Source: Anaeromyces robustus | Lineage: Eukaryota > Neocallimastigomycota > Neocallimastigomycetes > Neocallimastigales > Neocallimastigaceae | NCBI GenBank assembly: GCA_002104895.1 | Contig: MCFG01000074.1 | Span: 172,501 to 202,608, forward strand | Direction: 5' to 3' | Length of the DNA: 30,108 nucleotides | Shown here: in pieces, positions 1 to 11,172 of the stretch | How positions within the stretch are numbered: position 1 is the stretch's first letter | How the letters are laid out: the number at the start of each line of letters is the position of its first letter | Notes under the pieces: generated by a model | Told to the model about the DNA's origin: nothing | The model's database searches: none | Seen by the model: the letters and a program-made list of their open reading frames with translations, nothing else | Made by a program: the position numbers and the translations under genes

Positions 1-183
1 TTTTTTCCTCTTTTATTTTAATAAAATTTTTTAATTTTTAATTTTTAATTTTTTTTGTTGTTTGTGTTGTTTTCATTGTTTTTAAATAACTCTTTTTCTA
101 GTTATTATTAAAAAAAATTAAAAAATGATTAATAATTTTATTTTTAAATTTGACATCATTATATTCCAACTCAATGTTATGTT

Positions 184-2313
184 TTATGGTTTTTTAGCAT
201 ATTCTTCTAATAATTTTATTGTTTCAATATTATTTTCAATTTTAGCTGTTAAATATGGATTACCTCCTTTATACTTTTTATTTGTAATATCTAAAATAAT
301 ATTATTTTTATTAGCGTAATTCATTAATACTTTTATCACTTCTATATTCTTTCTAAGACAAGCTGTGAAAAGTGGATTACTTCCAATAAAATTTTTTTTA
401 TTAATTTCTAACTTTATATTATTTTTATTAGCATAATTTATCAATAACATTATCATTTCCTTATTATTTCTAGTAACTGCGAATAAAATAGGATAATTCC
501 CTTCTTTATTTTTTTCATTAATATTTAAAATAATATTCATTTTATCAGCATAATCTATTAATAATTTCATTATATGTTCATTATTATTTTTACTAGTAAG
601 TAAAAGTGGTGAATTACCTTCATTATCCTTTTTACTAATATTTAAATAAATATTATTTTTAATGGCATAATCAATTAATAATTGAACTTTTTCAATATTA
701 TTATTATGAATAGCAATTAAAAGTGGATTAACATTATTTTCATTTTTTTCATTTATTTCTAAAACAATATTATTTTTATTGGCATAATCTATTAATAAAT
801 TTGTCATTTCCATGTTATTTCTACTAAAAGAATATAAAAATGGATAATTTCCTTCAATATTTTTTTCATTGATTTCTAAAAAAATATCATTATTATTAGC
901 GTAATCTATTAATGATTTAAACACTACAATATTATTTTCCATAGCAGCCATTAAAAGTGGATACCCACCATCATCAACTTTTTCATTAATATTCAAAATA
1001 ATATTATTTTCATTGGCATAATTTAATAATAATTGAACTTTTCTAGTATCATCATTAAGAATAGCATATAAAAATGGACACATTTCATTTTTAATATATT
1101 CATTAATTTCTAAAGTAATATTATTTTTATTGGCATAATCCATTAATAATTGGATAATATCATTATCATTTTGGAAAAGAACTTTTGAAAATGTATTTAT
1201 GCCATTTTTAGTTTTTTCACTAAAACTTAAAATAATGTTATTTTCATTGGCATAATTTATTAATAATTTAAGAACTTCAATATTATTATTTTGAAGAGCC
1301 CAGGTATGTGGATATATTCCATCTTCAAATTCTTCATCAATATTCAAGATAATATTATTTTTATATGCATAATCCATTAATAATTTTATTATTCTAATAT
1401 TATTATTCATGCATGCCAACAGGATGGGATAAGAATTATCATTAGCTTTTTCTTTAATTTCCAAAATAATATTTTCTTTAATGGAATAGTTTATTAATAA
1501 ATTAACTAATTCATAATTATTATTAAAAATTGCCCATAAAAGTGGATATATACCATCTTTATCTTTTTCATTTATATTTAAAATAATATTATTTTTATTG
1601 GCATAATCAATGAGTAATTTTACCATTTTAATATTATTTTTTACATAAGCCGTTAAAAAAGGAAATAATTCTTCTTTATTTTTTTCATTAATATCAAAAA
1701 ATATATTATTTTTATGGGCATAATCTATCAATAATTGCATCATTTTAATATTATTTTTATGAGTGGTTAATAAAAATGGACTACTTCCATTTTCATTTTT
1801 AGTATTTATTATTAATTTAAAGTTATGTTCATTGGCATAATCTATTAATAACCGAACTACTTCTATATTATTTTTATGAATAGCTAATAAAAGTGGATTA
1901 TTTCCATTTTCAGTTTTTACATTAATAAATAATTTAATTTTATTTTTATTTGCATAATTTATTAATAATCGAACTGCATCTGTATTATTATTATTAATGG
2001 CACATATAAGTGGATTATTTCCATTATTATCTTTATCATTAATTTCTAAATTAACATTTCTTTTATTAGCACGATTCATCATTATTCGAGCTATATCAAT
2101 GTAATTTTTATTAAAAGCTATAAAAAGAGGATATTCTCCATTTTTATTTTTTTTGTCCAAGATATTTTTATCTTTACTGGCATTTTTAAGAATTTTTTTA
2201 ACGTTACTTAAATCATTTTTATCAACAGCTATTAAAAGATTTTTATTTTTTTTTGTTTTACTACGAAATAATCTCATATTTAAAATTAAATTTAGATATG
2301 TAGAATTTATCAT
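184..2313 (-). CDS. Ankyrin-type repeat protein with 39-residue units
   Basis: This is an intronless 709-residue protein made almost entirely of ankyrin-like repeats, so a protein-binding solenoid role is likely; the partner is unknown. After an N-terminal segment of about 59 residues that itself resembles a degenerate repeat (NLLIAVDKNDLSNVKKILKN), there are 16 consecutive units of exactly 39 residues and a final 26-residue partial unit. The unit pattern is x-x-P-L-L-x-A-I-x-x-N-N-I-E-x-x-x-L-L-I-D-Y-A-N-K-N-N-I-I-L-x-I-N-E-K-x-x-x-G. The helix pair (PLLxAI…LLIDYA) matches the ankyrin fold, but the usual unit is 33 residues; here the loop after the second helix is enlarged (NKNNIILNI). No signal peptide or membrane segment is clear. 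The first Met is at 2313. Met13 (2277, MRLFRSKTKK) is an equally plausible start, because the intervening residues are hydrophobic and not repeat-like. The family is secure; the cellular role is unknown. Confidence 0.88.
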   Translation of the reverse strand: MINSTYLNLILNMRLFRSKTKKNKNLLIAVDKNDLSNVKKILKNASKDKNILDKKNKNGEYPLFIAFNKNYIDIARIMMNRANKRNVNLEINDKDNNGNNPLICAINNNNTDAVRLLINYANKNKIKLFINVKTENGNNPLLLAIHKNNIEVVRLLIDYANEHNFKLIINTKNENGSSPFLLTTHKNNIKMMQLLIDYAHKNNIFFDINEKNKEELFPFLTAYVKNNIKMVKLLIDYANKNNIILNINEKDKDGIYPLLWAIFNNNYELVNLLINYSIKENIILEIKEKANDNSYPILLACMNNNIRIIKLLMDYAYKNNIILNIDEEFEDGIYPHTWALQNNNIEVLKLLINYANENNIILSFSEKTKNGINTFSKVLFQNDNDIIQLLMDYANKNNITLEINEYIKNEMCPFLYAILNDDTRKVQLLLNYANENNIILNINEKVDDGGYPLLMAAMENNIVVFKSLIDYANNNDIFLEINEKNIEGNYPFLYSFSRNNMEMTNLLIDYANKNNIVLEINEKNENNVNPLLIAIHNNNIEKVQLLIDYAIKNNIYLNISKKDNEGNSPLLLTSKNNNEHIMKLLIDYADKMNIILNINEKNKEGNYPILFAVTRNNKEMIMLLINYANKNNIKLEINKKNFIGSNPLFTACLRKNIEVIKVLMNYANKNNIILDITNKKYKGGNPYLTAKIENNIETIKLLEEYAKKP
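187..2137 (-). repeat. 117-bp coding tandem repeat (ankyrin units)
   Basis: The ankyrin array is visible in the DNA as a 117-bp period. On the plus strand, variants of the string gcataatctattaataa recur once per unit. Sixteen units have identical length with no indel, while their sequences have diverged, so the array is old or under length constraint. Confidence 0.8.
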
Positions 2314-2751
2314 AAAAATATATATTTACATATATATATATATTTTAAATAACAAAATTAATTATTATTAAAATAAATTAAGAAAATAATATATTATGAA
2401 GAAATTTATTATTATTATTCTTATTATTATTATTATTTAAATAATAATAATAAAGGTAAATTGAATTTATAGTTATTTATAAATTTATATTTATTATTAT
2501 TATATTTTTTTTCTCAAAATAAAAAAAAAAAAAGTAATAAAAAAAGAGAAATATTTTAAATATTTATACCAAAAGGTACAAGAATAAAACAAAAAGTATT
2601 AATATTACATTTCTTATATAATTTTGTGTATGTTTTTTTTGTGATCTTTTGTTGTATATTTCGTGTAAAATATGATAACATAATTAATTATATGTTATAT
2701 ATATTGTATTATATATAACATAATATAATGAAATATAATTTTTATTTATAA
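2314..2751. other. Non-coding AT-rich spacer upstream of the ankyrin gene
   Basis: This is the presumed 5' region of the minus-strand ankyrin gene. It holds an alternating AT run at about 2330-2345, just upstream of the start, that could serve as a TATA-like element, and short ATT/TAA trinucleotide runs around 2410-2450. No other gene is seen. Confidence 0.5.
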
Positions 2752-3360
<609 letters not shown>

Positions 3361-4005
3361 TTAACTGTATATTAATGTATAAATATAAATATAAATGTAT
3401 ATAAATATAATTAATTATTTAATATATTTATTATATTAAATTTTATTGTATTAAATTTTATTGTATTAAATAAATCATACATAAAATTAAATTATGAATA
3501 AAATATTTAATATAATTAAATTTATTAAATTAATTGTTACTTTTTTTTTGTTTTTATTTTGATTATTAATTGTTTAATTTATTATTTTATTATTTTCATC
3601 TTGTTTCAACTTTTTTTTTTTTTAAAAAATTATGACTAATTCTAGCTAAATTAATATTTGACCGTAATTCAATTTTATTAATAATTCTTGTTTTTTTTTT
3701 TTTTAATTTTTATTATAACTTTTTTTGTTACAAAATAGTTTATATATATATTTTAAATTTTTAAATACAGAAACAAAAAATAGTTAAGATATTCTATTAT
3801 AATTACAATTTAGTTATAAAATATAAAATATAATAGTAAAATAAATAAATAATGAAATATTTAAATGAATTTGTATTTATTATAAGTAATACAAGATATA
3901 TAATGTTAATATATAAGATATAATAGATAATAATGTTGAATTAAGGTTAATTGTAAAATATATAAAGGGTTAATTATATTTTTAATCAAAATTAACTATA
4001 TAATG

Positions 4006-4037
<32 letters not shown>

Positions 4038-4411
4038 CATTTTATTAAAATAAATAATTAATTAATATCTACTACAGTTAAGTGATATCTACTTATATTT
4101 TTAAATTAATATTTAAATTCATAGAACAAATCATGTAAAGAGGTTAAAAAGAAAAAACAGTAGTATTTTTAATCCAAAAACTGAAAAATCGATTTTTTAA
4201 AAAATGACTTTCAATATTTTATACTTTTAATACAAGATAATCATTAAAATGTTTATTTATTTATTTATTATATATTATATTAATAGTTTTTTTTTAAATA
4301 ATAATTCATCGAAAGTAAATATTATAATAATAAATAAAAAAAATAATATAAAAGTAAAGTAAAAAAAAATTAATAGTATGCAAAATAAAGTGAATGAATA
4401 ATCCATTTTAG

Positions 4412-4480
4412 AAACAAAAACAAAAACAAAAACAAAAACAAAAACAAAAACAAAAATAAAAATAAAAACAAAAACAAAAA
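4412..4480. repeat. (AAAAAC)n hexanucleotide repeat
   Basis: AAAAAC units, a few changed to AAAAAT, run for about 70 bp. Confidence 0.9.
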
Positions 4481-4575
4481 TATAAAATTAAATATGCAAT
4501 TAAATATAAAATTAAATATACAATTAAATATACAATTAAATATAAAATATAATATAAAATTAAATATAAAATATA
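4481..4575. repeat. Minisatellite with AATTAAATATAC/AAA-type units
   Basis: Short units of the form AATTAAATAT followed by AAA, GC or AC are repeated about six times directly after the hexanucleotide tract. The unit length is irregular (about 10-16 bp). Confidence 0.7.
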
Positions 4576-5302
4576 GATATTTGTTCTTAAAAAATATTAA
4601 TAACTTTTTTTAAAATTATTAAAAAATATAAAAGATTTAAAATGAATTTTTTTTTTTTTAAATTAAATTTTAGATTGAGATTTTGTGTAACCATTATTTT
4701 ATTATAATTTTATTTTTAACTTTATTTTAATTTTTTTTTTTTTTAATTTAATAATTAATAATTAATTATTTTTTTAATCTAATTAAAATCATCGATGAAA
4801 TACATATTAACATATCAATCATTCACACACAATTAATATTTATATAATTAATACCTATATATTACATTATATTACATTACATTACATTATATCATATCAT
4901 AATTTTAACCGTTAAATAATATATGAAATATTATTTTGAAATTTCATATAAATAGTGGTTTTATCTCTTACATAATTTTTTAAACATCAAATTTAATTTT
5001 TTTTTTTTTTAAAAAAACTTGAAATTAAATTTGTTAAAGGATTTATAGTAGCGTTATATTTATCCTTAGTTGAAAAAAAAAAGAAAGAAAAAAATCAATA
5101 AAATAATATAAAAATGAATAATAAAAAATTAAGAATAAAATAAAAAGAAATACAATAAACTAATAAAGTAAATAAAACAAAAGAAATAATAAAAATATAA
5201 AAAACAAATAAAACAATGACAGTATTTAAAATATTCAAAATAAAATATAAAAAAGGTTTAAAAGAAAAAAATTAAAATATAACAAAATTAATAATAACAA
5301 TA

Positions 5303-5469
<167 letters not shown>

Positions 5470-5505
5470 CTGTTATTAATAAATAATTAAAAAATCGATT
5501 ATAGA

Positions 5506-8484
5506 ATGAAGAAACATTTTTTAATTGTTTTTCTATATTTAACATTAATTAAAACTATATATTGTTTATATATTCCAGAAAGCAGTAATTTAGTGAATAT
5601 ATATAATGTTAATACTAATTTATGTTTAACTTATAAGGATTTAGAGAATTCGTTAAGACTTAGCAATTGTGATAATAATAATTCAAAACAACAATGGATT
5701 GTACCAGAATCAGGTTCTGGTTATTATATAAGTAATTATGATAAAAATATATGTTTATATATTAAATCAAATGGAATTGTTGTTGCAGATATTTGTTCAA
5801 AAAATAAATCAAAAATAGCAGATTTACTTGATTCTAAGGATGGACAAGCTATTTCCTTAAAGAATGATAAAACCAAATGTTTAGGAATATTTGAAAAAGA
5901 TAAATTTATGGTTAATGATAAAGATATAAGAAAAACTGATCAAATTAGAGTTAATATGAATAGTTGCAATGATTATTATAAAGATCAACATTGGGAGTTA
6001 AGAAATATTTCTTTAAATAATGAAATTAATACTGTTAAAAATATTAATTACATTAAAAAAATTCAAAAGAATACTATTAAAGATAATCAAACAAATGTAA
6101 CTATCAATAAAATTAATAATTTTTCTGAAACCAAAATATTTAATAAGAGAGCTTTGAATATTAATTATACTCCTGATGAGATGGTTGAATCTGATTCTGC
6201 AATATCTAATCCCTATGTAGGATGGTTTCATGGTGCTATAACTGTAGATTTATCTGATTATCCTGAATTAGATTGTAATTATATAGATAAATTTTATAAT
6301 GTTATGAATTATAAAAATGGATTACAATATTTAGGAGTTAGATTAGCAGAATATAAAGATAGAGAAATTACAAATGAAGGATTGGCAGCTTTAGATAATT
6401 TATTAAATGAATATCGAAAAAGAAAAGATTCTGTTGATCCAAATACTCAAATAATTTTAAGATTTTATTATAATGGTGATGAGAATTGTAAATCCGATAT
6501 TAATTATAATGTTAAATTAGTAAGTAATTCACAATCAAATAATAAAAGAAATGTTGATCATGATGATGATAATAATTATAAATTTAAACAACATGATAAT
6601 GGTAATTTATACTTAACTCTTAATAAATTTAATTATATAAGAAATGTATATAATGCTAATATTATTTATAATAATAGTACAGAAACCTATTATAATATAA
6701 ATAATAATGATCAGATCAATGAAAATGAAAATAATAATAACAATGAAGATAATAATAATAATGATAATCATAAAATTTATAATAATAATGATAATGGTAA
6801 TAATAATAATAATGAAGATGAAGATCAAGAGAAAAATGAATTTGGAACAGAAAAAATTGAAACAGAAGAAATTGAATTTTATAATGATGGTAATGAATTA
6901 AAAATATTACAAATTAATAATGCTAATGAAATTGAAAAAGAAGAACAAGTATTAACAATGGAAGAAGAAAATAAATTTGAAAATAATGAAAAATATTTAA
7001 ATAAAAAATATTTAAATAAAATTAATAAATTAAAATTTACTGATAATGAATTAAAAGATTATACAAAACATTTAATTTTTTGTAATAGTGATTTTAATAA
7101 AAAATATTTTTCAGAAAATAATAATAATAATAATAATAATAATCATATTAACAAAAGAGACGATAAAATTGAAGATAAAATTTCACAGAAAAATGCTACT
7201 AAAAGTGATTTTGATAAATTTAAAATTCATGCTGCTAAAGTACTTAATCGTAATAAATATTATAATGTATGTGTAGAATGGTCAAAAGAAGATAAAAATG
7301 TATGTGTAAGAAGAAAAAAGATTAATAAATATTGTATTTATAAATATAATGCTGAATCTGATAATTTAACTTGTGAAAAATATGTCACAGAAGAAGTTGA
7401 ACCTAGAAATTTAGATATGATTATAAAACATATTAAAAAACTTTCTACTGTTGTTAATAAATATAAAGATCTTATTTATATTTATCAAGGAGCTTTCATA
7501 GGTAAATGGGGAGAAATGAATAATTCAACATTTACAAATGATTTAGATAGTTTAAATAAAATTGTTAATACTATAGAAGAATATTTTGATCCATCAATAT
7601 ATATAAGTGTTAGAACTCCTCGTTATTATAGAGGTATAATGAATAAAAGTAAATCCAATAAAAATTATCAATCTTTAAAAAATCGATTAAGTCTATTTAA
7701 TGATGGTTTATTTTATAATAATAATGATTATGGAACTTATGGAAATTCAGATATAAATGAAAATAATGGATTTGTTAAAGCTACAAGAAAACAAGAGGTA
7801 ACTTTTCAAAATGAATTATGTCTAACTGTTCCTAATGGTGGTGAAGGGGTTTATAATGGAATGAATGATGATAATAAAAGAATTGCAAAAGAAAAAATAC
7901 CTGAATTATTACAAAATCCCATAAATTATAATAATTTTTATGTTAGTAATGATCATGCCAGAAATATTCATTTATCTTATTTAGATGATGATTATCATGA
8001 AGATTTATTTGAACTTTGGAAAGAAACTTCTTCCAAATATATTTATGATAATAATTGGAATGTTAATGGACTTGCTTATATTGGTAATCATTTAGGTTAT
8101 AGATATGTTTTACGTAAAAGTTCTCTTAATAATTCTAATAATATTTTAACTATTACTGTAGAAAATGTTGGTTATTCTCCAGCATATAAAAAATTTATTA
8201 CTACTTTAATTTTAGTTTCATCTTCTAATAATCAAAAAATTGAAATTAATATTGATACCGATAATAGAAAATGGCCTTTAAATAATCAAAGAATAAATCT
8301 TACTGTTAATTTAAATAATGTATCTTCTAAATTAACAAAAGGAAAATATAATGTTTTCTTTAAAATGTTTGATAATCATGTTAATAATGGTATAAGATTT
8401 GGTATTTATAATGATTATTATTATAACTGTTATGAAAGAAGTGGTTTTTGTGGTTATAAAATTGGAATTCTTACAGTAAAATAA
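5506..8484 (+). CDS. Secreted beta-trefoil + DUF4874/DUF4832 protein
   Basis: This is an intronless 992-residue secreted protein. Residues 1-20 form a signal peptide (KKHFLIVFLYLTLIKTIYC). Residues ~25-168 look like a ricin-B-type beta-trefoil carbohydrate-binding domain, with QxW motifs at 62-64 (QQW) and 161-163 (QHW) and paired Cys residues. Residues ~233-325 (NPYVGWFHG…LGVRLAEYKDREI…QIILRFYYNG) and ~645-690 (YQGAFIGKWGEM) match the two halves of DUF4874, and ~697-992 match DUF4832 (SVRTPRYYRG, a beta-rich end, GIRFGIYND). This pair is known from glycosidase-like barrel proteins, so an extracellular carbohydrate-active role is plausible, perhaps with Glu of WGEM in the active site; this is inference. 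A ~300-residue Asn/Glu/Lys-rich insert with polyAsn at ~399-440 and ~537-546 separates the DUF4874 halves. Lys-Arg pairs occur at ~214, ~346 and ~549. The start is the first ATG and opens directly into the signal peptide. The next gene is convergent. Confidence 0.88.
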   Translation: MKKHFLIVFLYLTLIKTIYCLYIPESSNLVNIYNVNTNLCLTYKDLENSLRLSNCDNNNSKQQWIVPESGSGYYISNYDKNICLYIKSNGIVVADICSKNKSKIADLLDSKDGQAISLKNDKTKCLGIFEKDKFMVNDKDIRKTDQIRVNMNSCNDYYKDQHWELRNISLNNEINTVKNINYIKKIQKNTIKDNQTNVTINKINNFSETKIFNKRALNINYTPDEMVESDSAISNPYVGWFHGAITVDLSDYPELDCNYIDKFYNVMNYKNGLQYLGVRLAEYKDREITNEGLAALDNLLNEYRKRKDSVDPNTQIILRFYYNGDENCKSDINYNVKLVSNSQSNNKRNVDHDDDNNYKFKQHDNGNLYLTLNKFNYIRNVYNANIIYNNSTETYYNINNNDQINENENNNNNEDNNNNDNHKIYNNNDNGNNNNNEDEDQEKNEFGTEKIETEEIEFYNDGNELKILQINNANEIEKEEQVLTMEEENKFENNEKYLNKKYLNKINKLKFTDNELKDYTKHLIFCNSDFNKKYFSENNNNNNNNNHINKRDDKIEDKISQKNATKSDFDKFKIHAAKVLNRNKYYNVCVEWSKEDKNVCVRRKKINKYCIYKYNAESDNLTCEKYVTEEVEPRNLDMIIKHIKKLSTVVNKYKDLIYIYQGAFIGKWGEMNNSTFTNDLDSLNKIVNTIEEYFDPSIYISVRTPRYYRGIMNKSKSNKNYQSLKNRLSLFNDGLFYNNNDYGTYGNSDINENNGFVKATRKQEVTFQNELCLTVPNGGEGVYNGMNDDNKRIAKEKIPELLQNPINYNNFYVSNDHARNIHLSYLDDDYHEDLFELWKETSSKYIYDNNWNVNGLAYIGNHLGYRYVLRKSSLNNSNNILTITVENVGYSPAYKKFITTLILVSSSNNQKIEINIDTDNRKWPLNNQRINLTVNLNNVSSKLTKGKYNVFFKMFDNHVNNGIRFGIYNDYYYNCYERSGFCGYKIGILTVK

Positions 8485-8485
8485 A

Positions 8486-8612
8486 AATAAAAATAAAATA
8501 AAATAAAGTAAAATAAAATGAAAAAAATAAATAAAAGTAAAAGTAAAGTAAAGTAAAATAAAATAAAATAAAATGAAATAAAATAAAATAATATGAAATA
8601 AAATAATATATA
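8486..8612 (+). repeat. (TAAAA)n-type pentanucleotide tract in the 3' region
   Basis: AAAAT and AAAGT units begin two bases after the stop codon of the secreted protein gene and run for about 125 bp. They contain many AATAAA-like hexamers and so probably form the 3' UTR and poly(A) signal region. Confidence 0.8.
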
Positions 8613-8672
8613 TATATATATGGTATAAGAAAAAAAGGATATATATATATATATATTTGTAAAATATATATA
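8600..8672. repeat. Two alternating AT runs around a short spacer
   Basis: Two (TA)n runs (about 8606-8621 and 8639-8657) flank a GGTATAAGAAAAAAAGG segment and could form a cruciform. A third short run follows. Confidence 0.7.
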
Positions 8673-9260
8673 TAAATAATTTTATTTTATTTTATTTTAT
8701 TTATTAATTTTACAATTTAGTTATCATCTTTTTAAATTTTTACTGATTTAATAATAAAAAATAATAATGTATACTTATTATAATGTTTTAATTGTTATAT
8801 ATTTTATAATAATTTATTTTTATTTATTATTTATATATTTTTGATTTTTATTATTTTTATTATGTATATAAAAATATATTTATATAAAATTTTTTATAAA
8901 TCATAAAAAATTCCAAAATATATAATTAATTTTTTCTTTCTAGAAATAAAAATTATTGTTATATATAAAAAAAAAATTAAAATTATATATTTATTTATTT
9001 ACTTTTTTATTTATTTATTTATTTTTTTTTTATTTTTTTATTTTAATTTTTTTATTATTTTTAAAAAAATAAAATAAAAAATAAAATATAAAAATAAAAA
9101 AAAATAATAAAAATTAATATTAAAAAAAAAAATTAAAAATAAAAATAAAAATAATAACCATTTAAATAACAATAGCGGCTTTTACATTCTATAAAATGTT
9201 TTTTTTATTATTTAGAATTAAAATTTATATGATATTAAACGGTATATAAACTAAAAAAGG
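8673..9260. other. AT-rich spacer between convergent genes, no gene seen
   Basis: The stretch holds homopolymer runs and short TTTTA/TTTA and AAAAT tracts (8680-8705, 8990-9160). No coding potential is visible beyond frames too short or too repetitive to support. Confidence 0.5.
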
Positions 9261-9464
<204 letters not shown>

Positions 9465-9503
9465 CAACAAATTTTTGGTTGGTTTATTCAATTTTGATTA
9501 TTT

Positions 9504-9562
9504 ATGAGTCATTTAATTTTTTTACTTAAAATTCAAAAATTTAGTCTACAATCATGAGTCAT
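9504..9562. promoter_or_regulatory. Pair of ATGAGTCAT palindromes, 50 bp apart
   Basis: Two identical 9-bp palindromes, ATGAGTCAT, lie at 9504-9512 and 9554-9562; the identity extends to ATGAGTCATTTA in both. ATGA(C/G)TCAT is the classic AP-1/Gcn4 type bZIP binding site. They lie between the 3' ends of two convergent genes, not upstream of a visible gene, so function is unproven. Confidence 0.35.
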
Positions 9563-9565
9563 TTA

Positions 9566-10159
9566 CTAAGTAAATAAAATTAAAAAAATTTTTTTTTTTT
9601 TTTTTTAATTTCATTTTTTATTATATAATATATATCTTTTTTACTTTTGGGAAACTTTTTGTGTTGATTTTCAATAGTAGTCTTATTTAATAAGATTTAT
9701 AAAACCTTTTTAACATAAATGGTACACGTATTTTTTGTATAATTATTTATATTTTTAAATGTATTTTATATGTTAATTTTTACATTTTGTGTATTTAAAT
9801 ATAATGAAACATTGTTATTAACTTTTCATATATATGATATTCATGATTAAATATATTTGTTTTAATATAATTATTATAATAAATGTAGCATGAATTTTTT
9901 TTATTAGTTATATATATATGGTTAGATATACTTTTATATTTATATTTTTATTATATATATATTTGTAAATCTATCCAATAAATATATTTAATTATTATGA
10001 AATATAAATTGATTATTTAAGGAAAACAAACAATAAAAATTAAAATACATTAAAAAATAATTTATGATTATGCATAATAATTCAATAAATTATAATTGTT
10101 TATACTTTAGAAAATAATTATAATAAGAATTAATGTAGTAATATTAATTATATATTCAT
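9566..10159. other. AT-rich spacer, no gene seen
   Basis: Homopolymer T, short (AT)n runs and unique AT-rich sequence. Nothing coding is supported. Confidence 0.5.
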
Positions 10160-10455
10160 AATTTATTTTATTTTATTTTATTTTCGTTTTATTTTATTTC
10201 ATTTTATTTTATTTTCGTTTTATTTTATTTTATTTTATTTTATTTCAATTCATTTTATTTTATTTTATTTCAATTCATTTTATTTTATTTTATTTCAATT
10301 CATTTTATTTTATTTTATTTCAATTCATTTTATTTTATTTTATTTTTGTTTTATTTTATTTCATTTTATTTTCGTTTTATTTTATTTTATTTCAATTCAT
10401 TTCATTTTATTTTATTTTATTTTACTTTATTTTATTTCATTTCATTTTATTTTAA
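10160..10455 (-). repeat. (TTTTA)n pentanucleotide array with a 25-bp higher-order unit
   Basis: About 300 bp are TTTTA with TTTTC, TTTCG and CAATTC variants. Inside it, CAATTCATTTTATTTTATTT plus TTATTT-type filler recurs with an exact 25-bp period starting at 10246, 10271, 10296 and 10321, meaning five pentamers per higher-order unit. It lies downstream of the minus-strand gene and reads A-rich on that gene's sense strand. Confidence 0.9.
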
Positions 10456-10579
10456 ATTTATTCTAATTATTCATTTTTCATTATTTTTAAATATTATGAT
10501 TTAATATTTATAAATAAATATATATAACTCAAATTATATATATATATATAAATATTTAAAATAAATAAAAAAATAAATA

Positions 10580-10599
10580 AAAAGATCTTAAATCTTTTA
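10580..10599 (-). other. Small 3' hairpin after the large secreted gene
   Basis: AAAAGAT and ATCTTTT, separated by five bases, form a perfect 7-bp stem about 10 bp beyond the stop codon. It lies in the expected 3' UTR; a role in 3' end formation is only a guess. Confidence 0.35.
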
Positions 10600-10608
10600 A
10601 TTTTATTA

Positions 10609-11132
10609 TTATTTATTAAATGTTTTTTTAGGTACATGCAAAGTACTCTTTTTATATCCTTTTTTTTGATTGTTTTTTGAATTAGCTTTAGTGATTTGTG
10701 ATGCATATACAGCATGTCCATCTTTAAAGTATGCTATATAATCAGAAGAAAACATAGATTTACATGATGTTACAACTTTTGAAACATTGGATGCTATTTT
10801 ATTAAACATATTACTTGATCCTTGACTAGTACTTGCGCTTTCCATATAACTATTAAAAAGATTTTGAGACCCTGCATTATAAACTAAATTATTTCCTTTT
10901 GTAACAATACTATTTTTTCCTCTCACATTTACATTATTTGGTTGAGGATATAATGAAGTATCTTCAAAATCTGGCGTATATATATCAGATACTTTTGCTT
11001 TGCCAGTTTGTCTAGTATTTGATACTGATGGTTTTGGTATAAACGAATTATAATAATCTCTTTTATCTCTTTGATTCTCATAACGTTTAACTTTAGATTT
11101 TTTTGGTAAATCGTAAATATTTCTTTTTTTTA

Positions 11133-11172
<40 letters not shown>

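Larger units (their letters stand above)
3361..5302. other. Intergenic AT-rich region, no gene seen
   Basis: Nothing coding is supported here. The stretch holds poly(T) and poly(A) runs, an (AAT)n tract near 4004-4036, the (AAAAAC)n tract and following minisatellite at 4412-4575, and a short TTACAT tandem near 4861-4900. Part of it must contain the promoter of the plus-strand secreted protein gene that starts at 5506, but no distinctive element was recognised. Confidence 0.5.

Noticed and set aside
6613-7276. Ile/Met-rich short frames overlapping the secreted protein gene
   Set aside because: These are shadows of the AAT-rich Asn codons read in other frames.
10494-10721. Short minus-strand frame MDMLYMHHKSLKLIQ… overlapping the 3' end of the large secreted gene
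   Set aside because: It is out of frame with a clear long gene, ends in low-complexity sequence and shows no independent support.
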